A stretch of 64,000 bases of DNA from the NCBI GenBank assembly GCA_002197995.1, contig NGZR01000004.1:4526001-4590000 (forward strand), in the 5' to 3' direction. Source of the DNA: Gaeumannomyces sp. JS-464 (Eukaryota > Ascomycota > Sordariomycetes > Magnaporthales > Magnaporthaceae). Each line of letters starts with the position of its first letter. Within the stretch, counting starts at the first letter, position 1. The position numbers and the translations under genes are program-made. The notes beneath the pieces are model-generated. The model made no database searches and had not been told where the DNA came from. It worked only from the letters and a program-made list of their open reading frames with translations. This document shows positions 34,301 to 46,026 of the stretch, one piece after another.

Positions 34301-35640
34301 TTAAACAGCGGAAATAAACCGTTATATTAACAATTGTCCTTATTAATTATCCAAAATCTTACGAAATAAAACGCTAGGTTTGCTGCACCTTATCCCGGTG
34401 GCTTAAAAGCTTAAAGCCCATTTTATTATCGATTTTAAAAGCTTTTACCCCGATAAAAAAGGCTTCGATAACGCTTTGGTAATGGTGGACGCCCTAAGCA
34501 AACGGGCATGGATAATGCCGTGCTAACAAACGGCCACAGCTTAAAACGCGGCCAAAATGTGGTACGAAAATCCGTATAAGGTTTACGAGCTTCCGTTAAC
34601 CATTGGTTCCGACCGAAAACCTTAGTTTATCGCCGATTTTACCGACGAGCTTTCCAAAATACTAGGCATTTAGTGGAAGCTGTTTTTAGCCGGCCATTTA
34701 CAATCGGTAAAACAGGCAAAAATTATAAACGAGTACCTAAATTAACGTTTAAAACCGTTTGTAAGCCATTTTTAAAACGATTGGTTGAAAGCCATCCCGG
34801 TTATAAACTAAATGCAAGCATTTATGCTTTATAAAGCTTTGGGAAGCTTTTCCTTTTACGAGGTTATAATGGGGGTAGCCCCGTTTTGCTATTAGGACTG
34901 GCAAAAAAGGACGCGAAAATAAAAAGGCGTTGCAACCAAAAAGAGATTGTTAAAACAAAAAGCGCAGGAATGGTTAAAACGGATAAAAAAGTATACAAAA
35001 TTTGCTAAAAATCTTATCCAGGATGCATAAAACCGGATAACCGAATAGGCAAATAAGTACCGCCGCGTTCCAAATTTTAAAGTAGGCAACCAAGTGTTTA
35101 TTATTAAAAAAACTAAAGCAACGGATCGCCCGAGCGATAAACTCGATTATCTATTAACGAAAAGGCATTTCCTTATTACGGCGATGGTCGGCCACTCGTT
35201 CGAACTGGAAATGCCTCCCGGGTGGAAAGGACAAATAGTGTTTTACGCTAGCCGACTTCGCCGATACCCAAAAAACCCCCTACCAGGATAAAAGCCGCCG
35301 AAACTAGCCGGAAAACTCGTCGAAGGGGCAAATTTGGACGCCGAGCCTAAGTAGGAGGTAAAGCGGATCAAAACCTCTCGGAAGTACTACAAGAAGTTGC
35401 AATATCAGGCGGATTGGAAGGGATAAGACCTAAAAGATAAATGGTACGACGCCGTTAATTTTAAAAAACTCCCCGGAGCTGGTTAAGGCCTTCCACGAGG
35501 AATATCCCAGCCAGCCGGGCCCCCCGGCGCGACTAAAGGTTTGGTTAAAAGCGGCCCACAACGGTAAGGTGCTCGACGATCACCCGGATAATAACAAGCT
35601 AAAGGAAATAAAAGTGATTCCCCGATACGGAAAAAGGAGG
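31341..35640 (+). pseudogene. Pol of element C: protease, RT, RNase H, integrase, chromodomain-like tail
   Basis: RT motifs are easily read around 32500-33250: GFIETSIAL, GSFRFYVNYRRFNALT, FGLTNEPATF, and LGFIINTDGITTDPEKL; the catalytic YLDD is represented by AYINNILIW, both Asp changed to Asn. RNase H follows with NAELNYETYDKKLLAVV (about 33550). Integrase occurs around 34250-34900, including FYPDKKGFDNALVMVDALSK. After the integrase (35340-35520) a segment like RKYYKKLQYQADWKG resembles a chromodomain. Stops throughout show it is dead. Confidence 0.85.
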
Positions 35641-35710
35641 AGACGCGACCGGCATAATTAAGATCGAATCGGCTGGTTTTTTGTACTTTTCTCTTTTCGA
35701 GGGGGAGTAA

Positions 35711-35918
35711 TGTGGTGGCGTGGCGTTTAGGGAATCGCTAAGCCACGGTAGTTAGGGCTCCATGCTTGTGGCCCGTGCGTAGCCGCTTGCATGAAAACCC
35801 TGCACGAGGGCTCCGGTACAACGCACCGATCCCCTCCTTTTATTCGTCACTTTTAGATAGTTAAATCCACCTTCGCTTTATCGCAGCCCTGTTTCCTTTG
35901 TAAGGGTGATCCTTAACA
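35711..35918 (+). repeat. 3' LTR of element C
   Basis: 208 bp starting TGTGGTGGCG and ending CCTTAACA, same length and order as the 5' copy. Confidence 0.92.
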
Positions 35919-36300
35919 AGCATTAAAAAATCGTTTAAACGTACGTACCGTTTAAACCGAATAAAAAAACGAACGTACGGTATTTGTTTTTTTTACTAAA
36001 AAACTAAAAAAATTACCCAAGCGAAAAGCATAAAATGGAAAACGAAAACCGATAAAAACTTTCGCAATGGCAAAATCGAATTAATTATACGATTTACTAA
36101 TATTCCGAATGGAATATTAAAAGAAAAAAGTTACGGTAATAATTAATTGCGAAGCATAAAGCGATTATGTATCGCTATAAACGGTTAAACGGTGTAAAAT
36201 CTTAATAAAACGGAAATATTAACCGTATTAATTAAAAACGGTCGAAAAAATACCTATCGCTTATAATAAAAAATAAATCGATTAAAAAACATAACTAATA
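35919..36300 (+). pseudogene. Short internal fragment of element D between C and E
   Basis: Aligns by eye with copy A at 59660-60045. It ends at AACTAATA where the LTR of E begins; the host sequence resumes at 46027 with ACGTTACGCACCCGG, matching copy A at 60047. Confidence 0.8.
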
Positions 36301-36739
36301 TATTACAATTAAAAGTTTGCTTTTAAAGTAGGGCATTTTAAAGGTAAAAAAACAATTTCGCTTATAAATAAAAAATACGTAATTTAAAAAGCCGGTTTAA
36401 TTGCTTGCTTTAAAAAATGCTTAAAAGTTAACTTAAGTTAACTAATGCCGAAGTTTTAATTAAAGCTACTTAAAATAATAAAAACCTATTTTTTATATAT
36501 ACGCTGCTTTTTACTTTAAATTAAGTTAAATTTATAATTTTACTATAAATTTATAAATCCTTTTTAAATTTATTACTTTATTACAAATTTACAAATTTTT
36601 TTTAGATTTATTACTTTATTATAAATTTACAAATCCTTTTTGGTTTACGTAATTCCACGTAATTAAAACGGGGCGAAAGCACCATTTCGAAGCCTTTTTT
36701 TACTTTACTATTTTAAAAGCTTACATACTGGTCGTAATA
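36301..36739 (-). repeat. 3' LTR of element E
   Basis: 439 bp, begins TATTACAATT (RIP form of TGTTACAATT) and ends GTCGTAATA on the plus strand. Confidence 0.88.
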
Positions 36740-37411
36740 TTAAGTTTCTCTTTTTAAGCCAAATCTTTTTAGCTACGTTTTATCGCCCCGCTTTTTATTA
36801 ATAGTAAATATTTTCCTTTTTTACCTTTTTTTATTTCTTTCCATTTTAATAAAATATCCGGTTAAATATAAAAACGTTTTTTTTGCGAAAAAAAAACCGT
36901 TAATTGCAAAAAGCTTTTAACGGTTATCTTTTTTAATTATTACGAAATGCCTTTTTATTCGTACTATTACGACGTTTTAAAACGTAAAAAATGTAACGCT
37001 TTTTTTTAAAACTCGTTTTAATACGTAAAATATTTTCGAATTAATCGTTCGAAATGCGACGTTTTAAAGCTTTCCTTTTTTAAACTTCGAAATATCGTCG
37101 TTTAATATTTTAAATTTAAAGCTAAGCTAAAAAAGCGGAGGAAAAGGTTTTTCGCTTTCGAAAATAAAAACAAATGTGGCTGGAAAAGATAATGCGCGCG
37201 GTGCGTTGTGGTATCGATTTAGTGGAAAAGCTAAAACGTATCGAGCGGGAAAAGGCCGACTAAGCGGTTCGCTAAATTGCTTTACATTTCGAGCCTTTTA
37301 TAACTTTTTCCGTTATTTTCGATTAGCAAATGCCCGAGGTTAACCTTAACCTAAAACTATTTATTTTTTTAATTAAAGTAAATTGTAACTTTTTTAACCA
37401 ATTTTTTTAAA

Positions 37412-37479
37412 TTTTATAACGCATTAAGCGTAGCTTTGGTTTTTTTGCCAAAGTTTCGCGTTTGAATTTTAACACGATC
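37412..37479 (+). other. tRNA-like cassette in element E
   Basis: In the plus strand (antisense to E) the segment has an A-box-like part, a stem CTTTGG..CCAAAG with a T-rich loop, and a degraded B box (GTTTGAATT). It sits between the chromodomain and the LTR, as in D and A. Confidence 0.5.
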
Positions 37480-40400
37480 GTAAAAGTCCATAAGTTTTCG
37501 GGCTTACCCCGGAGCTTATTAAGCTTTTATTTTTTTTTTATTTTTTTTTTTTGCTAACCGTTCGGTGTAAACTTTTTTATTTTACTTGGTTTTGGTAAAT
37601 GTAACTTTTTTTAACCTAATAGTGTAATGGTAACACTTTTTACCTTTTAGCTGGAAATTTTAAATTCGATTTTTAGCTAAGCTAAGGTTTTTTTTATTAC
37701 GACCGGTTATACGCATAAGGCATAACCGGTATATATAAACGGTTGCGGTAAGCGGCCCGTTTTTTATTTTTTGCTAACTTTTTATAAGTGTTTTTATTAG
37801 TATTCCTTTAAAAGTTCCTAATGGTTTACAAAGTTAGTTTTTTTTTCCACGTGTTTATTAATGCATATAATGCATTAAGATATTAAAGTTATTAATTACG
37901 TCGTATAGCGTAATTTAGGGTTTATACTTACTTTGTAAGCGTTTTACTTACCTTGTAAGTAAAACGTTTACCTCGCATTTATTTATATATAAATGCGGTA
38001 TATATAACTTTATTTATTTATATAAAAGCCTTTTTTTCCCTGCGTTAATTATAAGAATTCCTAATGCTAAACATGCTTTTAATATAATCCTTTTCCTTAT
38101 ATTACTTTTAGCATTAATTTTAACAATGTTTTCCTCGTAGCCGTACTTTTTCCATTTAATTAGGTACTTTTTAAACTTGCTTTTTAACTTATAGTTTAAA
38201 AGCTTTTCAATTTCGTATTTTTATTTTAAATCGATTTTTATTAACTTATCGCTTTTAAAGCCCGGTAACGTTAGTTTAAATAGGGAAATATAAAAAACCA
38301 GGTGGGATTTTATAATTAGCGGTAATCGAAATTTGTAATTTACGTTCGAAACCTTTTTTAATATTTTAAAAGGTTTTAGTTTTTTATTATTTAGCTTATC
38401 GCTTGGTCGTTTTGTTTTACTATTGCGTCGAAAAAAATAAACGCTATTTCCTTTTTTAAAAGTCGGTTTTTTGATTTTTTTCTCATTTACTTAAGTAGTT
38501 ATACGGTGCCGTATTATTTTTAGCTTTGTTTAAAAGTGTTTATGCAATTTAATAAGCTCCGTTATTTGTATTTCCGCTGTTAAAGCATGTTTTTTTGCTT
38601 TAGCTTTTTTATACGCTGTAAGCGTAAACCCGTAATTCGCATAAAACGGTATAATTTTTATGCTTTTATAAATTAAGCTGTTATAAGCGAATTAAGTTAT
38701 GAAAAAGTGGTTATATTTAATCGTTTTGTTTATAATTAACGTAATAACGTAAATATTGCTTTATGGTTTAATTTGTCCACTTTATTTGTTTATTTATTTA
38801 AAAATGGTAAGCTATAAATAAAAAGTACTTTGCTTTTAACCTATTTGTAAACCTTTTTCAAAACTTGCTCGTAAATAGCTTATTTTTATCAGTAATTAAA
38901 TGGTTTAACGTGTCGTATTCCGCTATTATGTGCTTAATAAAACGTACGCTAGCTTCGTAACGTCGCTACTTTTTTTATATGGTAAAATAAAGCGTATTTA
39001 ATAAGCCTATTTATTATTACCAATACATTGTCGTATTTCACTCCGGTTACCGGTTTTTTTAAATTAAAGAAGTTTAATAGTTAACAAAGTTTATAATAAC
39101 TTTTTACCATGCTTCGTTAAACGTTAGCAACGGTTGCAAAAGCTTATAAGGCTTATATTTGTTAGCCTTATTTTTAACGCAGCTTTCGCAATTTTTTATT
39201 ACGTTTTATATTTCGGCTCGAGTTTTTACAAACCCGTAATATTATTATAGCCGTTTTTCCGTTTTAATTACGCTTTAATAGTTATATGCCAATTAGTTGT
39301 AAATTTGTTGGTTTTTTTAAAGTTTAAACTTTTCCTTACTAACCCGTTTTAACAAGTATATTTTTTATACCGGGATTAAAAATCCGTTTAATTTTTTCGC
39401 TAAAATTATTTGTATTTTTTAAGTATTGCGACCTAATGGTTTAATCGTTAGCTTAAAGCGTTCACCCGGCCGTTTTTCGACCTTTTCCGGTATTCGATCC
39501 GAATATCGTAATTTTGTAAAAATTCGTTTTAATAAACTTATCGCTTATTTAAATTTTTGCTAATAGTAAAATATGTTAAGTTTTTATAATTTATATACAT
39601 TATAATTTAACGTTTCGCTTTATAAAAGTATAGCCGTTACTTTTTAAATGCTCGGATAATTGCTAAAAGCTTTTTATCGTAAGTTTGGTAATTTAATTTA
39701 AATTTATTTAACTTTTGCGAAAAAAACGTATACGGGTATAACCGTTTTTAGTTATTTCGTTATCCGAATTAAATACCGATCGCGTAATTCGACGCGTCGG
39801 TTTTAATTTCGAAAGGTTTTTTTAAATTTAAAAGTGCTAATATTAGTTTACTTATTACGGCGTTTTGTAATTGTTTAAAAACCTTTTGTTTTTATTTTCC
39901 CTAAAAATTAATAGTTATTTTTGGTAAAATTCGTAAATAGTATAGCGATTTTGCAATAACTACGGATAAACCGTTAGTAAAAGTTTAAAAATTTTAAAAA
40001 TTTTCGTATTTTCGTAACGTTTTTAAATATAAGCCACTTTTTAACTTTTTCCACATTTTTAAAATTTATGCAAATTTGTTTTAATATAATAACTTTAAAA
40101 AAGCGACTTTTTATATATGCTATTCGCACTTTTTTAATTTAACGAAAAGCTTTACGCTAAGCAGCTTTTAAAGCATTTTATATACGTATTGCTTATATTT
40201 TTCCATCGTTTTCGGAAAAATTAAAATATCGATTAAATACGCGAAAGCGAAAACGTTAAAGCATTCGCGTAATATATGGTTAATTTTTTTTAAAACGTAC
40301 CTAATGCGTTAATAAACCCGAAAGTTATTACTAAAAACTCGTAGCATTTAAACCTTGTTTTAAAAGCCGTAAACTACTTTTAGCCCTTTTTAATGCGTAT

Positions 40401-41296
40401 TAAACTATAAGCTTTTCGTAAGTTTAAAGCCGTAAAATATTAGGCTTTGCCGAGCTTATTTCGTAGCTCGTTAATAAAAAGCAAACAATACCGATTTTTA
40501 ATCGTAGTTTCGTTTAATAAGCGGTAATCGATGCATATTTATTTCGTTTTATCTTTTTTCCTTTTTTTATAAAATCCTATGTTTATTAAAAATCGGAAGG
40601 TTTAATATATCCCTTTTTTAAGTTTTCTTTTAATTGTTTTTTTAACACTTCCTATTACCGGGGGTTAAACTGGTACAGCTTTTAATACTTCAACTACGTT
40701 TTTAGCTTAAGCTTAATTTTAATGTTAAACGGTTTATATTCGGAAAGCACCGTTTTTAAGTTTTTTTAAATAATTCCTCGTATTTGTCGTATTTTTTCGT
40801 AATACTCGCGAACCGTTTTTTAATATTAGTTAGGTTATTTTAATCGTTTTCCATTTTAAATAATCGTATATTTTGTTAAATTACGTTAACAACGCGTGTA
40901 TTGCCACGTTTCGTAAAGCAGTAGGTTTATAAACCGTGCGCTTTTACGAGCTTACAAAAAGGATTTTACGATCCTTTTCTTGTAATTAAATTTTTACACA
41001 AACATGCATTACTACAAATACCAGTTCCAAATTTATAAATTTTTGTTTTTTTTTAAAAGATTTCCGTGCTTACAAAAGTACCACTTTTACCAACATATTC
41101 GTTAATATTAAATGCAAAAGTAAATTGCTAAATTTTATTACCGTTATAACCTTTTTTCGTTGCTTTTTATACTTACGGTTTAAAATTTATAATTGGTAAA
41201 CCGTTTTAGTTATTCGTAGTTTTTTTTATTAAATTTGGCCGGTAGCCCAATTTATCCGTAAATTGTTTTTTTTAAGTTAAAAAATTCCGAAAATAA

Positions 41297-41382
41297 CGTT
41301 TTTTTTTTTTATATTTAGCTCGTTTAGTATAATAATAACGTTTTTTTCTTTTATATTTAGCTCGTTTAGTATAATAATAACG
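41297..41382. repeat. Tandem duplication, period about 42 bp
   Basis: The unit around TATATTTAGCTCGTTTAGTA is present twice in succession inside pol of element E. Copies A and D seem to have a single unit at the matching place. Confidence 0.75.
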
Positions 41383-42123
41383 TTTTTCCCATTCCGGGTG
41401 CGTAATATTATTAGTTATATTTCGCGGTCGATTTATTTTTTATTATAAGCGATAAGTATTCCTTCGCCCGTTTCAAGTTAATACGGTTAGCGTTTTCGTT
41501 TTATAAGAATTCCATACCGTTTAACCGCTTATAACGATATATAATCGCTTTACGTTTCGCAATCGATTATTATTTTAACCTTTTTTTTTAATATTCCATC
41601 CGGAATGTTAATAAGTCGTACGCTTAACTCGATTTTGCTTTTGCGAAAATTTTTATTGGTTTTCGTTTTCCATTTTATGCTTTTCGTTTAAATGGTTTTT
41701 TTTAGTTTTTTAATAAAAAAAAACGAGTACCGTACGTTCGTTTTTTTATTTAATTTAAACGGTACGTACGTTCGAGCGATTCCTTAATGCTAAGCTTTCG
41801 CTTTTTATGCTGTGTTTTTTGCATTTCGTAATTTCGCATTTTTTTTAATTAAGCGTTTTGGTAACGTATAACATCGAATACCGTTCGCTAAGTTTAAAAA
41901 TTGCGGTAAATTTGCTAATTTAGGCCGTTTTTACCGTAGTAATTGGAACGCTAAACGGGGCTTAATTTTAAACTTATTTTTTATTTTCCGTAAAAAAAAG
42001 TTATGTTTAAGCTTAGGTTATAAATGAAATTTGCACTTTCTGTAAATGCATTTTGCTTAAAAAAAGTACAAATATCCGGGGTGTTTTATACCAATGCTAA
42101 AGTAATTTTTAAATTTTAACGTA

Positions 42124-43978
42124 ACGTAATTTATAAGCGAGTAACGCACATAAGCGAGTAACGCGTTTTCCATCGCGATTTACGTTTCCCACTTTCAATT
42201 TTAATTACTTAACAACCACAAAATAACATCGACATTCGCGAGGTTAAAATTGTTTTTGCTATATAAGCAATCCAATTTAATCCGCAATTAAATGTGCGTT
42301 TAACAGCTAAAATTTACGAGGTTTTTAAAGCTACGCTGCGTTACCGACGTGCTAACCGACCTGCTTAACGCGATACTATGCCCAAATTACGGAAATTGAC
42401 GGAATCCGAAAAGGAAGCGCTTATTAAGTATATATTTAAGTTAAATTCGCGAGCATTCCTTTCCCGGCCTTTTAATGTTAAAAATATAGCCAACCGACTG
42501 CTTGCCGAACGCGACGCGAGCGCCGTCGGCAAAAATTAGGTCGCGAACTTCGTTAAGCGCCGCGCAAAGCTCGGAACGCGCTAAATTCGAAAGTACGATT
42601 ACCAAAAAGCCAAATGCGAAAATCCCAAGCTCGTTTTTGCGTAATTTAACTTTATACGAAATACTATAGTTAAATATGGCATCCTAAATAACGACATTTA
42701 CAACTTCGACGAAACCGGCTTTTTTATAAGCATAATCGCTGCCGTTATAATTATTACAACGTCGGAAAGCCGTAATAAAGCAAAGCTAATTTAGCTTAAC
42801 AATCGGAAATGGGCTACAATTATTTAAAAGGTTAACTGTTGCGGCTAAACGATCCCCTTTTTTATTATCGTTAAAAGGTAATACCATTTGGCCAACTGGT
42901 ATTCGGAAACCAACCTTTTACGCGATTAAGTTATTTTAACGAATGCTAACGGGTAAACTACGAACGAGCTCGGTTTAAAATGGATTTAGCATTTCGATAA
43001 GCACATTGCAGCCCGCAAAAAAAGGTTTTATCGTTTGTTAATGCTGGACGGCCTACGAAAGCCACCATTCGACGGATTTTAAGCTTTACTGCTAAAAATA
43101 TAACATTATTACGTTTTGCATGCTTTTACATTCGTTTTATTTCTTTTAGCCGTTTAACGTTAAATGCTTCGGCCCGTTAAAAAAAGCGTACGGCTAATAA
43201 GTGGAAAACCTAATAAAATTATACGTTAATCACGTAATTAAAATCGAGTTCTTTTCGGCGTTTAAAACTGCTTTTTTGCTTTTATAACCGAAAAAAACAT
43301 TTGAAAAGGCTTTTAAAAGGCTGGCTTTTTTCTTTTCGATTCGGATTTGGTTTTGGAAAAGCTAAATGTAAAGCTACGAATTTCAACTTTTTCGAGAAGC
43401 TTTGGGCGACGCCGAACTTTGGACTTTTAAAACGCTTTAAATAGCTAGGGACGCAATTTCGCAATTTAAATATATTAAAACCCGGATTTTTAATTACCAA
43501 AGCAGTTTTCCGATATCTATGCTAACGGCTGTTAACCAGTTTGAAAAGGGCTAAAGCTATTATGCATCGGGTCGCTTTTTAAGGAAAAGAATTCCAAACT
43601 ACGAAAAGCGAACGAAGCATTAAGCAAACGCCGAAAGGCTAAAAAAACACGTGTTTAATAAAAAGGGTTACATATTGTTAAAAAAATACGAAATGTTTTA
43701 AACCAAAAAGAGCTAAATGGGTAGTTATAGCAAAAAATGCACGATTATAAAGGTTAAAAAAAAAGGGCGACGACGATTCGTCGGCGATGTAACACTTGCG
43801 GCAAAACCGAACACAATGCGCGTATTTACCAAAAGGAAGTAAAAACGTCCGATGTATATAGTTCCGAATAGTTTAAATGGATTCCTAGCGTTGTTAGGTT
43901 GGCATGCGCGTCGATTAACTAAAGGTCGGATGTGGGTGCGTTACTCGCTTATATGCGTTACTCGCTTATAAACCACGT
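42124..43978 (+). mobile_element. Fot1/pogo-like Tc1-mariner DNA transposon F, inserted in E
   Basis: 1855 bp with about 41-bp terminal inverted repeats and TA target duplications (42122-42123 and 43979-43980). The 3' end, read inward, is ACGTGGTTTATAAGCGAGT; the 5' end has ACGTAATT instead, two G-to-A changes. Each end holds two direct copies of ATAAGCGAGTAACGC. Inside is one transposase remnant on the plus strand. Confidence 0.9.
42378..43650 (+). pseudogene. DDE transposase of F (Fot1/pogo type), RIP-degraded
   Basis: The frame from 42378 opens MPKLRKLTESEKEALIKYIF and continues with NVKNIANRLLAERDASAVGK, a CENP-B/Fot1 helix-turn-helix region. Then come KYGILNNDIYNFDETGF (first catalytic Asp), KWATII, YHLANWYSETNLL, TTNELGLKWI and FYRLLMLDG (second Asp region), all characteristic of fungal Fot1 transposases. 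Many TAG/TAA stops, mostly at expected Trp or Gln positions, inactivate it. The homologous enzyme cuts and pastes at TA. Confidence 0.88.
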
Positions 43979-44600
43979 TAGCTTATTTTAACTTCTTTAC
44001 GTTTTTAAATTTATAGCTAATATATTTAACTTTTTGCTAGTTGTTAAACTACGATAAAAGTTAGCTATTATTTTTATCCGCCGGGGCAGCGTAATATAAT
44101 AAGCCATTTAAGTGTTTTAAAATCTTAACGTTTTAAAAACACTTTAAAATATCGAAAAATGTAAAAGCGCGCTGGTTTTTTTAATTTACTTAACTTTCGC
44201 GGATTATAAGTATAAAAGTCGTACCGCTCGAGCTTTTTACTCGTTTTTAAAACTCGGCTTTTTTAAAAGTTTAACCGTTTTGGTTTATTTAACGTCGGTA
44301 TTTAAATCCTCCAACTTTTAAAAAAAGTGTTTTAGCTTAAAAGCTTTTTTCTTTCTTTTAAACCATTGGTTAAAATTGCTTTTTTTTAAGTTTTACGAAA
44401 AGCGGCGTCGTTTTTTCCTTTTAAACCCGTAAGTTTAAAAATAACGCGTTACTCGTTTTTACTATCGTATTTAAACCTTATAGCTTTTAATATGCATATG
44501 TTTCGGGATTTCCGAAAGTACCATTTAGTAATTTTTTTATCGGACTAATATATAGCATATAACTTATCGTAGTAATACGTTTAGCTAAATATTAGCTTGG

Positions 44601-45575
44601 AATATAGTTTTTTTTATATCGGGCTTTTTTACGTTCGTTAAAAGTTAACTATTTATTGGTTATCGTTTTTTTAAAAGCAGTTGGTTTTAATATGGCCCGT
44701 TTAGCCGCATTTAAAGCATTTTTCGTTTTTTAAATTTTGCTTCGGTTTTTTGTATTACTTTTGCTAATACGCAGCTTTTACGCTAAAGTTTATAAAGTTT
44801 AAATGCGTGCCGTATGCTATAATCGGCTGCTATTTAGCCTTTTTTTAATTAGCTTTGTTTTGCACTACTTTTTTTTATTCGTGGTTTTTTTTCTTATTAT
44901 CGTTTAAATAGTTTATCGCTAATGCAAACCGCGTTTTAAACGTAATCCGTAAAAAACTCGGGGCGATTTTATTTCGCGAATTTATTTTTTACATTTTCGC
45001 GTAATCCGTTATAAAAATGCATTATTAATATAACGTCGTTTTAATTAAGCTTAATGCTAATTTGTTAAAAGTTCGTTACGTATTTAACCTAAGCTTTTAT
45101 TATTTAAAAGCTAATAAATTTCTTTTAGCGATTCGGGTTTCGTCGATTATTTTAAATGTTTTTTTAACTTTTTTTTTAAAGGTTTTAAAGCTAACGAAAA
45201 TAATTTTGGTAGTTTTTTAATTATTTTTATATTTTTTAAAGTAATCGCTTTAGGTTAATTGGAATTATTTTTTTATTTTGCCGTTTAGCTTAATAATAGC
45301 GTAAGCGATTTTTTATTTTTCGCGTACGAATTGTTATTTGTAAAACTTAAAATAGCTTTTGCATTTAATGTAAAACGTTTTAAGCTTACCGTTTTCCTTT
45401 TCGTAAAAATTCGAAAACGGGAACTTATGCGCTCGAATTGCGATAAGTGTTTTAAAAAATACCAATTTCGTAGTAAATTGTTTTACCTCGTTTTAGCTTT
45501 TAACGATTTCGTTCGCTATAAGCTTAAAAAGGCTAGCCGTATTAGCGGTTTCGTTAAAATCGTACTTAATACCGT
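44601..45575 (-). pseudogene. Gag of element E, RIP-degraded
   Basis: Mirror-oriented counterpart of D gag. The complement of the plus-strand sequence near 44690-44720 gives a CxxC knuckle remnant. Its own strand is interrupted by stops; the open frame at 45331-45606 on the other strand is a shadow. Confidence 0.7.
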
Positions 45576-45580
45576 TAAAA

Positions 45581-46021
45581 TGTTACAATTAAAGGTTTGC
45601 TTTTAAAATAAAGCAATTCGAAGGTAAAAAAAATAATTTCGCTTATAAATAAAAAAATACGTAATTTAAAAAGCCGGTTTAATTGCTTGCTTTAAAAAAT
45701 GCTTAAAAGCTAATTTAAGTTAATTAATGCCGAAGTTTTAATTAAAGCTATTTAAAATAATAAAAAACCCATTTTTTATATATACGCTGCTTTTTGCTTT
45801 AAAATAAGTTAAATTTATAGCTTTGCTATAAATCCACAAATCTTTTTTAAATTTATTGCTTTATTATAAATCCATAAATCTTTTTTTAAATTTATTGCTT
45901 TGTTATAAATTTACAAATCTTTTTGTTTACGTAACTTTACGTAATTAAAACGGGGCGAAAGCACCATTTCGACGCCCTTTTTAACCTTACTGTTTTAAAA
46001 GCTTGCATGCTAATCGTAATA
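45581..46021 (-). repeat. 5' LTR of element E
   Basis: 441 bp, begins TGTTACAATT and ends ATCGTAATA on the plus strand; direct repeat of 36301-36739. Confidence 0.88.
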
Positions 46022-46026
46022 TAATA

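Larger units (their letters stand above)
29228..35918 (+). mobile_element. Ty3/Gypsy element C inserted in D
   Basis: 6691 bp with two 208-bp LTRs and a gag-pol between them. Flanks are AGCAA (29223-29227) and AGCAT (35919-35923), a 5-bp target duplication with one mismatch. It is a different family from D/E/A: shorter GC-richer LTRs and a different gag. It is less degraded than its host, with longer recognisable stretches, so it probably inserted later or met fewer rounds of RIP. Confidence 0.9.
37560..44600 (-). pseudogene. Pol of element E, split by transposon F
   Basis: Minus-strand frames with many stops carry Gypsy RT and integrase remnants at about 38700-41300, and a chromodomain remnant near 38130-38240 (KKYLIKWKKYGYEEN). 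The protease part continues beyond F at 43981-44600. No intact frame exists. Confidence 0.75.
36301..46021 (-). mobile_element. Chromovirus copy E inserted in D, opposite orientation
   Basis: Bounded by LTRs at 36301-36739 and 45581-46021 and by a perfect 5-bp target duplication TAATA (36296-36300 and 46022-46026). Gag lies at the high-coordinate end and pol toward the low end, so it runs on the minus strand. It belongs to the same family as D and A. Removing F (1855 bp plus TA) leaves about 7.9 kb. Confidence 0.92.

Noticed and set aside
37525..37552. T-rich tracts as CRISPR or satellite repeats
   Set aside because: Simple homopolymers belonging to the tRNA-like cassette of each chromovirus copy; no regularly spaced repeats with unique spacers exist in the window.
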